From Bacteroidota bacterium (lineage in GTDB: Bacteria; Bacteroidota; Ignavibacteria; UBA10030; UBA6906), in contig DPLS01000366.1 of assembly GCA_003541875.1 (NCBI GenBank), positions 595 to 6,284 on the forward strand: DNA of 5,690 nucleotides, read 5' to 3'. The position numbers and the translations under genes were made by a program. Positions 1 to 5,690 of this stretch are shown here, in pieces. The notes under the pieces were generated by a model. That model made no database searches. It was not told the DNA's origin and saw nothing but the letters and a program-made list of their open reading frames with translations. Numbering within the stretch: the stretch's first letter is position 1; each line of letters starts with the position of its first letter.

Positions 1-335
1 GAAGGATTATTCTTCGTCCAATCTATGCCGTTTTCAGTGTGGTGCGTTTCATTCGTGTTGAAGGCATTGAAGACCCAGAGGGGATTCCGAGGATTGGCGG
101 ATGCATGAGGCTCGGCAAAATCTGTCCCAATATCAAAGTTATCGAAACCATCAGAGGTCGTAACCACGTTGAGATAGGGAACCCCGGATCCCGGACCCAT
201 TCTTGGAGGAATGAGACCAACAGTGTTGTCATACTCCGGTGTTTGTTGTGAAAAACCTACCTGCAATAGCAACAGAATTAGCCCCAAGATGCTAACAAGG
301 ACCATCCCTGGTCTGTGTGGGGTTGACATGTTCAT
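1..335 (-). CDS. Secreted protein of unknown function, N-terminal part (runs off left edge)
   Basis: Reading the minus strand from an ATG at 335, the frame stays open for 111 codons to the window edge. The protein starts MNMSTPHRPG, followed by a strongly hydrophobic stretch (about residues 11-28, rich in L, V and I) and then FSQQTPEYDN. This is a classical Sec signal peptide, with cleavage probably just before or within SQQ; no lipobox cysteine is present. The mature part holds a Gly/Pro-rich segment (about 42-53), then VVTTSDGFDNFDIG and an Asn/Thr-rich stretch around NPLWVFNAFNTNETHHTENG. That style resembles the first blade of a secreted sialidase/BNR-type beta-propeller protein, but this is only an impression and I do not assign a family. 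A second in-frame ATG lies at 329. The next upstream in-frame stop is at 372-374, and no other start codon lies between. A good promoter sits just upstream at 374-402. The C-terminus is outside the window, so length and any sorting domain are unknown. Confidence 0.8.
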   Translation of the reverse strand, partial: MNMSTPHRPGMVLVSILGLILLLLQVGFSQQTPEYDNTVGLIPPRMGPGSGVPYLNVVTTSDGFDNFDIGTDFAEPHASANPRNPLWVFNAFNTNETHHTENGIDWTKNNP

Positions 336-373
336 TCCATTCGATTGGTAACGAGGTGGTGGAAGGGTAGCCT

Positions 374-402
374 ACTATACTAAAAAGGGGACATAATGGC
401 AA
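374..402 (-). promoter_or_regulatory. Sigma70-like promoter for the secreted protein gene
   Basis: On the minus strand, TTGCCA (397-402) and TATAGT (374-379) are separated by exactly 17 bases. Each hexamer matches the TTGACA/TATAAT consensus at five of six positions. Transcription would start near 367, leaving a leader of about 30 bases before the ATG at 335. The leader shows no strong Shine-Dalgarno site. If the host is a true Bacteroidota with its divergent sigma factor, this match would mean less; elsewhere it is a convincing promoter. Confidence 0.55.
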
Positions 403-460
403 GGTTCTCCACTTCAGAGAGGAGCCACTTCCATCACCCATCTCTAGAAGGAGGGGAAGC

Positions 461-583
461 ATGGAGTACAAGAGGCCAATGCTGTGTCAATGTCGTTATA
501 ACCCAAAACAATCTCCAACCAAGGCGATAGTCTGGCCCTCTCCTCTGCTGTCTCAACAATTCTCTCTCTACCATATATTGTAG
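461..583 (+). other. Possible small ORF with strong ribosome site (40 aa, unverified)
   Basis: An ATG at 461 follows AGAAGGAGGGG at 447-457 with a normal gap, which is the strongest Shine-Dalgarno sequence in the window. The frame runs 40 codons to a TAG at 581-583. The peptide begins MEYKRPMLCQCRYNPKQ, has a CxC pair, and ends in FSLYHIL. It has no signal peptide, no membrane segment and no family I recognise. Its stop codon lies inside the right arm of the inverted repeat at 563-588. A leader peptide for the downstream lipoprotein gene is conceivable, but the ORF ends almost 200 bases before that gene. Chance occurrence of a purine-rich tract before an ATG is the simplest alternative. Confidence 0.2.
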
Positions 584-588
584 AGAGA
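563..588. repeat. Perfect 9-bp inverted repeat with AT-rich loop
   Basis: TCTCTCTAC (563-571) and GTAGAGAGA (580-588) are exact reverse complements, separated by an 8-base AT-rich centre containing ATATAT. No T-tract follows on either strand, so it is not a standard intrinsic terminator. Its place between two divergent genes suits an operator for a dimeric regulator or an RNA hairpin. No function is shown by sequence alone. Confidence 0.6.
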
Positions 589-764
589 CAAGTCAAAACT
601 CGCAGAGGGCTTCGAGACCTGCGGTGTCAGTCAAGCACTGTTGGGCGGGACCAACTGGAAGATGAATTGCTTCTCGGTACCGTATTGCCGATATTGGTTC
701 AGATTTTCAAACGAGCTACTGCTGCAACTCGCGCTTACTCAGCTTCAGCCACTCACAATCGATT

Positions 765-770
765 AGAGGA
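765..770 (+). promoter_or_regulatory. Ribosome binding site fixing the lipoprotein start
   Basis: AGAGGA ends 7 bases before the ATG at 778. It favours this start over the in-frame TTG at 667, and the choice is confirmed because translation from 778 begins directly with a lipoprotein signal peptide. Confidence 0.7.
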
Positions 771-777
771 TCTTGTT

Positions 778-2508
778 ATGAAACAGATTCTTCAGATTAC
801 CGTCGCCATTGCATGCATAATGCTGACATCGTGCACCCCTCGTCAGACTGCAGACCAGAAATTCGAAGGACTGGCAAAGAACTATATCGAGAAACTGATG
901 GAGATGAAACCCGAGTGGGCGACTGGACTCGGTGATCATCGTTTTGACAGCAGACTCAGCGACTACAGCCTTGCCGGAGTTGATGCCGATCGGACATTCA
1001 ATAGATCATATCTCGACTCACTTTCAGGGATTGATGTGAACCAACTGAGCCCGGCGAACAAGATTGATTTCAAAATCATGAGGACAAATCTCGAGTCGTG
1101 GCTCTTCCAGATCGACACGCTGAAGGAGTACGAGTGGAACCCTCTTGCATACAATGTTGGCGGAGCGATCTACGGATTGCTGGCACGTGAGTTCGCGCCG
1201 GTGAAGGAACGGCTGCTGAGCGTGAAGGCGCGCCTGAAGGGACTTCCCACTATTCTCGCAGCGGCAAAAGCCAATCTGAAGAACCCTCCGAAGATCCATA
1301 CGGAGACTGCAATCCGACAGAACCCGGGCACAGTGTCCCTGATCCGAGATGAGCTCAAGACCTATCTCGACCAAGTCCCGGAGCTCAAAGATGAGTTTGC
1401 CCCGGTTCAGGCAGAGGCAGTGAAGGCACTGGAAGACTATGGCCAATGGCTGGAGAAAGAACTGCTGCCAAAAGCCACCGGTGATTTCCGACTTGGCGAA
1501 CAGAAGTACAAACGGAAACTCTACTACTCGCTCGAATCCGACTTGACGAAGGAGGATATCCTGAAGTCAGCAGAGGCGGACCTGAAGGCAACGCAAGCCA
1601 TGTTGTACGAGACTGCCCTTCCATTGTTCAAAAAGGTCTTCCCAAGAGTAACGGATGCAAAGAAGCTTGCCGACGAGAAAATTGTGATCAAAGCAGTGCT
1701 TGACAAACTTGCCGAGACGCGACCCACAAACGCTACGATCGTCGACCTGGCGAAGGAGTATCTGCAGAAGACCACCGACTTTGTCCGCGCCAACAATCTG
1801 ATGAGCATGCCGGTCGAGCCTGTGAAGGTCATCGTCATGCCGGAGTATCAACGCGGCGTGGCTGTCGCGTATTGCGATCCACCCGGACCGCTTGAAAAGA
1901 ACGGTGAAACTTTCTATTCCATCTCCCCCACTCCGACCGATTGGTCAAAGGAACGGGTTGAATCGTTCTTCCGCGAATACAACAACTATATGCTTCAGAA
2001 CCTGACAATCCACGAAGCGATGCCGGGACACTACATGCAGCTGGCTCACGCCAACACATTCAAGGCGCCAACGATGGTGCGAGCCATCTTCAGCAGCGGG
2101 ACATTCGTTGAGGGCTGGGCCACATACGCAGAACAACTCATGGTCGAGAAAGGGTACGGCGGACCTGAGGTCAAGATGCAACAGTTGAAAATGCGCCTCC
2201 GTCTCATCATCAATTCAATCATTGATCAGAAGATCCATACAGCCGGCATGACCGAAAAGGAAGCCTTGGATCTGATGATGACAGCGGGCTTTCAAGAGGA
2301 AGGTGAGGCGGCGGGAAAATGGCGTCGCGCGTGCCTGACCTCTACTCAACTATCGACCTACTATGTCGGAAACACCGAACTGAATCGGCTACGCAACGCG
2401 TATGAGGCAAAGCACGGCAGCAATGTAGACATGAAGGTAATGCATGACGCCATTCTGTCGTTGGGGTCGCCGGCACCCAAGTACGTGAAGGAAGCGCTGG
2501 GACTCTAG
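778..2508 (+). CDS. DUF885 family lipoprotein, predicted zinc metallopeptidase
   Basis: The 576-residue product is close to the usual length of full DUF885 proteins, so it looks intact. Residues 1-19 (MKQILQITVAIACIMLTSC) form a lipoprotein signal with lipobox LTSC; Cys19 should be lipidated and the protein anchored to a membrane, facing the periplasm or outside. The helical N-terminal half carries the family's start (YIEKLMEMKPEWATGLGDHR). The C-terminal half has the hallmark HEAMPGH (residues 412-418), then FVEGWATYAEQ with Glu445. The His412/His418 pair, general-base Glu413 and a glutamate about 30 residues later are the arrangement expected of a gluzincin-like zinc site. Further conserved-looking pieces are QLSTYYVG and VMHDAILSLGSP near the C-terminus. 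Activity and substrate are not known from the sequence; a peptidase role is inferred from the motif. The gene starts after AGAGGA at 765-770. An upstream extension to a TTG at 667 was rejected because it would bury the lipoprotein signal. Confidence 0.92.
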   Translation: MKQILQITVAIACIMLTSCTPRQTADQKFEGLAKNYIEKLMEMKPEWATGLGDHRFDSRLSDYSLAGVDADRTFNRSYLDSLSGIDVNQLSPANKIDFKIMRTNLESWLFQIDTLKEYEWNPLAYNVGGAIYGLLAREFAPVKERLLSVKARLKGLPTILAAAKANLKNPPKIHTETAIRQNPGTVSLIRDELKTYLDQVPELKDEFAPVQAEAVKALEDYGQWLEKELLPKATGDFRLGEQKYKRKLYYSLESDLTKEDILKSAEADLKATQAMLYETALPLFKKVFPRVTDAKKLADEKIVIKAVLDKLAETRPTNATIVDLAKEYLQKTTDFVRANNLMSMPVEPVKVIVMPEYQRGVAVAYCDPPGPLEKNGETFYSISPTPTDWSKERVESFFREYNNYMLQNLTIHEAMPGHYMQLAHANTFKAPTMVRAIFSSGTFVEGWATYAEQLMVEKGYGGPEVKMQQLKMRLRLIINSIIDQKIHTAGMTEKEALDLMMTAGFQEEGEAAGKWRRACLTSTQLSTYYVGNTELNRLRNAYEAKHGSNVDMKVMHDAILSLGSPAPKYVKEALGL

Positions 2509-2527
2509 TATTTCAGATTTTTGTTCG

Positions 2528-2555
2528 GAAGGCGGCTTTCGCGAAAGCCACCTCC
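2528..2555. repeat. Strong palindromic hairpin between lipoprotein and DUF3052 genes
   Basis: GGCTTTCGCGAAAGCC (2534-2549) is a perfect 16-base palindrome. Beyond a C/A mismatch, GGA/TCC-type pairing continues the stem (2530-2532 with 2551-2553), with one more G-C pair after a second mismatch. It begins about 20 bases after the lipoprotein stop and ends just before the next ATG. There is no following T-tract on either strand, so a classical intrinsic terminator is not supported. It could mark an mRNA 3' end, protect the upstream transcript, or limit translation of the next gene. Confidence 0.6.
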
Positions 2556-2557
2556 AC

Positions 2558-2989
2558 ATGGAGAGGAAGACGGGTATTCTTTCAGATCATTCAGCACAAT
2601 CGCTCGTTGAACAGTTGGAGATGAGGGAAGGACTGACAGTACTGATCCTCAACCCTCCTCCCGACTACGAATCAATGCTGGGCACGCTGCCGAAGAAGAT
2701 CCATTTCAAGAAACGGCCGTCGCCGAATCTCGACTTCATTCACTTCTTCACCGAATCACGCGGCGGTCTTGCCGCCGAAATTCTGATGCTCAAGCAATCC
2801 ATTTCACCTACCGGGAGCTTGTGGATCTCTTGGCCGACAGTATCTGTCGGGAGAAACTCTGACCTCTCGGAATCGTTTGTAAGAGACATCGGACGGAAGA
2901 ATGGACTTGTCGACGCAAAGACATGCTCGCTCAACGGTAGGTGGTCAGCAATGAAGCTCATTGTCGCTCCAGATGAAAGAGAGCCGTGA
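2558..2989 (+). CDS. DUF3052 family protein
   Basis: This is a small soluble protein of 143 residues with no signal peptide or membrane segment. I recognise it as DUF3052 from the pattern LxMREGLTVLILNPPPDYE near residues 21-39, a central DFIHFFTESRGGL (about 59-71), and the C-terminal block with GSLWISWP, then SDLSESFVRD, then GLVDAKTCSLNGRWSAMKLIV. In this family the C-terminal block typically reads WPK, TDL, GLVD-K and WS-LK. Here Thr follows WP where I recall Lys. The biochemical function of the family is unknown. The ATG at 2558 has no Shine-Dalgarno site: the bases before it are CCACCTCCAC, next to a hairpin. A purine-rich AGAGGA at 2562-2567 lies 8 bases before an in-frame ATT at 2576, which would give an N-terminus closer to the family's usual length, so the true start is uncertain by six codons. 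It could share a transcript with the lipoprotein gene upstream and the kinase gene 71 bases downstream. Confidence 0.82.
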   Translation: MERKTGILSDHSAQSLVEQLEMREGLTVLILNPPPDYESMLGTLPKKIHFKKRPSPNLDFIHFFTESRGGLAAEILMLKQSISPTGSLWISWPTVSVGRNSDLSESFVRDIGRKNGLVDAKTCSLNGRWSAMKLIVAPDEREP

Positions 2990-3060
2990 TTTGAATTCGA
3001 TCTAACGGCAGCTCGATTTAGTTGGTGCCGGTTTTCTCTGCTGTCCAGAAGTGAGACGAT

Positions 3061-5550
3061 ATGAAACGACTCACACAGCGAACCCTCGGTTTCCTCGCCA
3101 TTGATATTGCCCTGCTGATCCTCAGCATCTTGAACATCCCTTCCCTGGTTTACCGAGCACAAGCACCTCTCACGGTCCAGGAATCCAACGGCATGCTGCT
3201 CATTGCCGACATCGTTGACAATTCAGCGTGCTTCAACCTGCAGCAAGCTGACGAAATTCTTCTATGGAAAGACACTCGCGTCCTCTCGCCCGATGCCATA
3301 GAATTCCTTGCAGACATGGCTCCGATCGGCACACGTGTTCCCTTGACCCTCACTCGGGAAGGTGAAAGAACAAGCGCATCTATCACCCTCATTCCGTTCT
3401 ATTCGCTCTCATACGTTATGATAGTGTGCTTTGTCGGACTTGTCACCTGGTCCCTCGGGGTCTTCGTCCTCACTGCTCGTCCCGAAAACCGGACCGCCAC
3501 TACTTTGCACTGGGCACTTGTGGCATTGGCGGTGACTGTCGTGACGGCATATGAGGGAACGACACCTGCAAATCGGACGCCGATTCTCAGCAGTCTCCTT
3601 TTCTTCCTGTCGTACGCCGGAACTGCAACATCGTTTCTCATCTTTACAATGCTCTTCCCCAGAACCAAACCCGGCTCGATGAAACTCTCCCTGGCGCTGA
3701 TCTGTTTGCCTGTCGTGTCGATCCTGGGATTTATGATCTACCATCATACTCGTGCGGTTGCATCGGCATCGGTCGACTCATTCACAGCATATTATTCATG
3801 GTTTGAGATCTTTCACATACTCCTGCTCGTATACGTCATTGGTGGAATTATCAGCTTCATCCATTCCTATGCTACCGCAGTAACGACTGAGGAACGGAAG
3901 AAGCTGAAGTGGATACTCTGGGGACTTTGCCTTGGGCCGATGCCATTCCTCGCATTCGTTGTCGTGCCGAAGCAGTTCCATCTTGCCACTCCGGTTGCGG
4001 AGGAGTATACACTTCTCTCGCTCGTTGTCATCCCGACTGCCTTCGTGATTTCGTTCATGAAGTATCGGCTGCTTGATGTAGAACTCGTCATCCGAAGAAC
4101 CACGGCCTACACTATCGTGGTCGGACTGCTGGTTGCTCTCTATGCCGTGGTTGTATCCGCCGTAGCGGTGTGGATAGGACAAATGACAGCATCAGCAGCG
4201 GCTGCAATTCTTGTTGCGCTGTTGTTCGAACCCATCCGAAGACGAACCCAGCATTCCGTGGACAGGATGTTCTTCCGCGTCCAATACGATTTTCGACAAG
4301 CAGAGCAGCGGCTCATTGAATCGATCAAAGCCAGTCTTGGTGTGGCTCAACTTGGAAACACCATCATACGTGAGACCGAGACTCTGATTCCGGTTGAGAG
4401 AATCGCCTTTTTTGCGCTGCGGCAACCCGGCAACCATTTGCAGTTAGTCGCGCACAACGGATTCGATCTGCTGGAAAAGCATGCCCCGAGATTCGAAGCG
4501 GAACACCTCAGGACCGGCCTCCAACTGCCCGTGGCACTAACAGCGAAACTTGAGCCGGGAATCCCACATGAGCCTGCAGACACAGAAGTCTTCCGGCGAT
4601 GGGACTTGGCGCTTGGATTCGCAATGCTCTCACAGGAATCGGGGATCCTGGGTTTTCTGGTATTGGGAAACAAGAAATCAGAAAAACGTTTCAGCGCGGA
4701 GGACATTGACTTGCTCAAGACCGTCTGCGCTCAGGCAGGATCAGCACTTGAGAGAATTTCTCTCCAACAGAAGTTCCATTTCGAGCACGCCGAGAGCGAA
4801 CGCTTGAAGGAACTCAGTCAGCTTAAGTCCGATTTTGTATCGTACGTCTCGCACGAACTAAGAACGCCCTTGACGTCTATTAAGATGTTCGCCGAGTTGC
4901 TCCGTAGTCGACCGCGCAGGTTGGACAACAAAGGGATGGAATATACCCGGATCATTGAGGGCGAGGCAGACCGCCTCAATCGTATGGTCACAAATATTCT
5001 GGACGCTGCCAAACTGGACAAGAACATTACGGTCTATGAGTTCTCCGAAGTCGACCTTGTTGATGCGGCAGAGACGACACTAGCCACCATGCAATACCAA
5101 CTTGACAAGCAAGGATTCCGGGTTCAGTTTACCAAGCGAGTTCACCCAACTCGGAAGAGGAGATTGCCCAACAACTCACTCCCAATTATTGCCGACCGGG
5201 ATGCAGTGGTTCAGGCAATCTCGAATCTCATTGCAAATGCCATCAAATACTCGGGGACAAAAAAATATCTGAAAGTGTCGGTCCTTCAAGAGGAAGAATA
5301 CGCGATCTGTCGGGTTCAGGACAAGGGAGTTGGAATCTCAGAGGAAGCGCTCACCCATCTCTTTGACAAATTCTATCGCGATCCAACACACAGTCACCAT
5401 GCACAAGGTGTGGGGTTGGGACTGCCTCTGGTCAAGCACATTATGGAAGCTCACAAAGGGGCAGTGAAAGTAGCGAGCACGCCAAGCAAGGGAAGCACAT
5501 TCACGCTCTCGTTCCCGTTGCGAATGTCACCTGATGGTTCAAAGTCGTAG
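3061..5550 (+). CDS. Membrane sensor histidine kinase with PDZ-like, multi-TM and GAF domains
   Basis: This 829-residue protein is a complete sensor kinase. TM1 spans about residues 9-28. Residues 36-110 form a PDZ-like domain exposed outside the membrane: the pattern IVDNSACFNLQQADEILLW, then APIGTRVPLTLTREGE matches PDZ strand and helix order, although the usual G of the GD pair is Ala63. About nine further TMs follow (114-138, 149-164, 176-199, 208-228, 247-270, 283-302, 315-333, 349-372, 378-390), with the family-typical LLDVELVIRRT (337-347) and FEPIRRRTQHSVDRMFF (389-405). A cytoplasmic GAF-like domain covers about 418-565. A charged linker leads to HisKA with SHELRTPL, phospho-acceptor His598. 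HATPase_c has N-box Asn722 and Asn726, G1 DKGVG (754-758), F-box LFDKFYR, and G2 GVGLGL (783-788). All catalytic motifs are intact. It should autophosphorylate and pass phosphate to the regulator encoded 39 bases downstream. The signal is unknown. The ATG at 3061 has a weak AAGTGAG upstream but starts directly into TM1, which supports it. Confidence 0.93.
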   Translation: MKRLTQRTLGFLAIDIALLILSILNIPSLVYRAQAPLTVQESNGMLLIADIVDNSACFNLQQADEILLWKDTRVLSPDAIEFLADMAPIGTRVPLTLTREGERTSASITLIPFYSLSYVMIVCFVGLVTWSLGVFVLTARPENRTATTLHWALVALAVTVVTAYEGTTPANRTPILSSLLFFLSYAGTATSFLIFTMLFPRTKPGSMKLSLALICLPVVSILGFMIYHHTRAVASASVDSFTAYYSWFEIFHILLLVYVIGGIISFIHSYATAVTTEERKKLKWILWGLCLGPMPFLAFVVVPKQFHLATPVAEEYTLLSLVVIPTAFVISFMKYRLLDVELVIRRTTAYTIVVGLLVALYAVVVSAVAVWIGQMTASAAAAILVALLFEPIRRRTQHSVDRMFFRVQYDFRQAEQRLIESIKASLGVAQLGNTIIRETETLIPVERIAFFALRQPGNHLQLVAHNGFDLLEKHAPRFEAEHLRTGLQLPVALTAKLEPGIPHEPADTEVFRRWDLALGFAMLSQESGILGFLVLGNKKSEKRFSAEDIDLLKTVCAQAGSALERISLQQKFHFEHAESERLKELSQLKSDFVSYVSHELRTPLTSIKMFAELLRSRPRRLDNKGMEYTRIIEGEADRLNRMVTNILDAAKLDKNITVYEFSEVDLVDAAETTLATMQYQLDKQGFRVQFTKRVHPTRKRRLPNNSLPIIADRDAVVQAISNLIANAIKYSGTKKYLKVSVLQEEEYAICRVQDKGVGISEEALTHLFDKFYRDPTHSHHAQGVGLGLPLVKHIMEAHKGAVKVASTPSKGSTFTLSFPLRMSPDGSKS

Positions 5551-5589
5551 GGTACCGTGTCACCCTGTACATAACAAGCGGAGTTGGCC

Positions 5590-5690
5590 ATGAAGACTGT
5601 GCTTGTAATTGAAGATGACGCTGCAATTGCACATGGGCTTGAAGAGACACTCAAGGCAGAACATTTCAAAGTCTTAACAGCTCTCACAGG
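5590..5690 (+). CDS. Response regulator, receiver domain N-terminus (runs off right edge)
   Basis: The first 33 residues are visible. They start MKTVLVIEDDAAIAHGLEETL, the beta1 strand and acidic pocket (Asp9, Asp10) of a CheY-like receiver, followed by alpha1 and the start of beta2 (FKVLTA). The phospho-accepting aspartate, expected near residue 50-55, and the output domain lie outside the window, so whether it is an OmpR-, NarL- or NtrC-type regulator cannot be said. GGAG at 5580-5583 sits 6 bases before the ATG, a good ribosome site. The gene follows the kinase stop after 39 bases on the same strand and is very probably its cognate partner in one operon. Confidence 0.9.
   Translation, partial: MKTVLVIEDDAAIAHGLEETLKAEHFKVLTALT

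Larger units (their letters stand above)
336..777. other. Divergent spacer without a confident gene
   Basis: This 442-base stretch separates the leftward secreted-protein gene from the rightward lipoprotein gene. It contains the leftward promoter (374-402), a 40-codon ORF of doubtful reality (461-583) preceded by a strong ribosome site, a perfect inverted repeat (563-588), and the ribosome site of the lipoprotein gene (765-770). Between about 590 and 764 I see no convincing promoter, hairpin or coding signal. The lipoprotein frame is open upstream to 667 but lacks coding character there. I could not find a convincing sigma70 promoter for the rightward gene. Confidence 0.6.

Noticed and set aside
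23..251. Closed ORFs on both strands at the left edge (about 70 codons each)
   Set aside because: Both are other-frame readings of the better-supported signal-peptide protein on the minus strand.
409..431. CCACTTC repeated at 16-base spacing just upstream of the leftward promoter
   Set aside because: Only seven bases repeat, with two copies; this is too weak to call an activator site.
667..777. In-frame TTG extension of the lipoprotein gene, adding 37 residues
   Set aside because: It would place the lipoprotein signal internally. The ATG at 778 has a good ribosome site and starts the signal peptide exactly.
1024..1446. A 140-codon minus-strand ORF
   Set aside because: It lies wholly inside the DUF885 gene, has no recognisable motif, and the plus-strand frame carries the conserved family features.
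2997..3020. Two near-identical TCGATYTA words 16 bases apart upstream of the kinase
   Set aside because: An eight-base word with one mismatch is easily chance, and no promoter elements support an operator.
2740..3162. A 140-codon minus-strand ORF spanning the DUF3052 end and the kinase start
   Set aside because: It overlaps two well-supported genes on the other strand, and its translation is low-complexity polar sequence without motifs.
4550..4807. An 85-codon plus-strand ORF within the kinase
   Set aside because: It is a different frame inside the GAF and linker coding region and shows no domain features.
5549..5566. Five-base stem AGGGT/ACCCT between kinase and regulator genes
   Set aside because: The stem is short with an 8-base loop and no T-tract, so it is neither a terminator nor a clear regulatory structure.

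Overview
The window (roughly 50% G+C by eye) reads as ordinary chromosomal DNA from a Gram-negative-type bacterium. It has a lipoprotein signal peptide, a secreted protein with a plain signal peptide, and a large multi-spanning sensor kinase. Several genes have recognisable Shine-Dalgarno sites and one upstream region has a good sigma70-like promoter. The flavour of the proteins (a secreted protein ending its signal in FSQQ, a DUF885 lipoprotein, a PDZ/multi-TM/GAF kinase) fits the Bacteroidota-Chlorobi-Ignavibacteria neighbourhood or a related candidate phylum. This placement is a guess from style, not a measured result.

Layout. (1) On the minus strand, from 335 off the left edge, is the N-terminal 111 residues of a secreted protein, driven by a near-consensus promoter at 374-402. 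(2) From 336 to 777 there is no confident gene. This divergent spacer holds that promoter, a 40-codon ORF with a strong ribosome site but no recognisable product, and a perfect 9-bp inverted repeat. (3) 778-2508 encodes a full-length DUF885 family lipoprotein, a probable zinc metallopeptidase. (4) A strong palindromic hairpin at 2534-2549 separates it from a DUF3052 family protein at 2558-2989. (5) 3061-5550 encodes an 829-residue hybrid-looking sensor histidine kinase: one TM, an extracytoplasmic PDZ-like domain, about nine more TMs, GAF, HisKA and HATPase_c. (6) From 5590 off the right edge comes the start of its probable partner, a response regulator receiver domain.

How they work together. 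The kinase and regulator, 39 bases apart on the same strand, form an evident two-component pair. The DUF885 and DUF3052 genes lie on the same strand upstream and could be co-transcribed, but nothing in the sequence ties their function to the kinase. I see no mobile element, CRISPR array, tRNA or rRNA, and no clear sign of a new multi-gene system. The most interesting points are the kinase's sensor architecture, the hairpin and odd start of the DUF3052 gene, and the small features in the divergent spacer.
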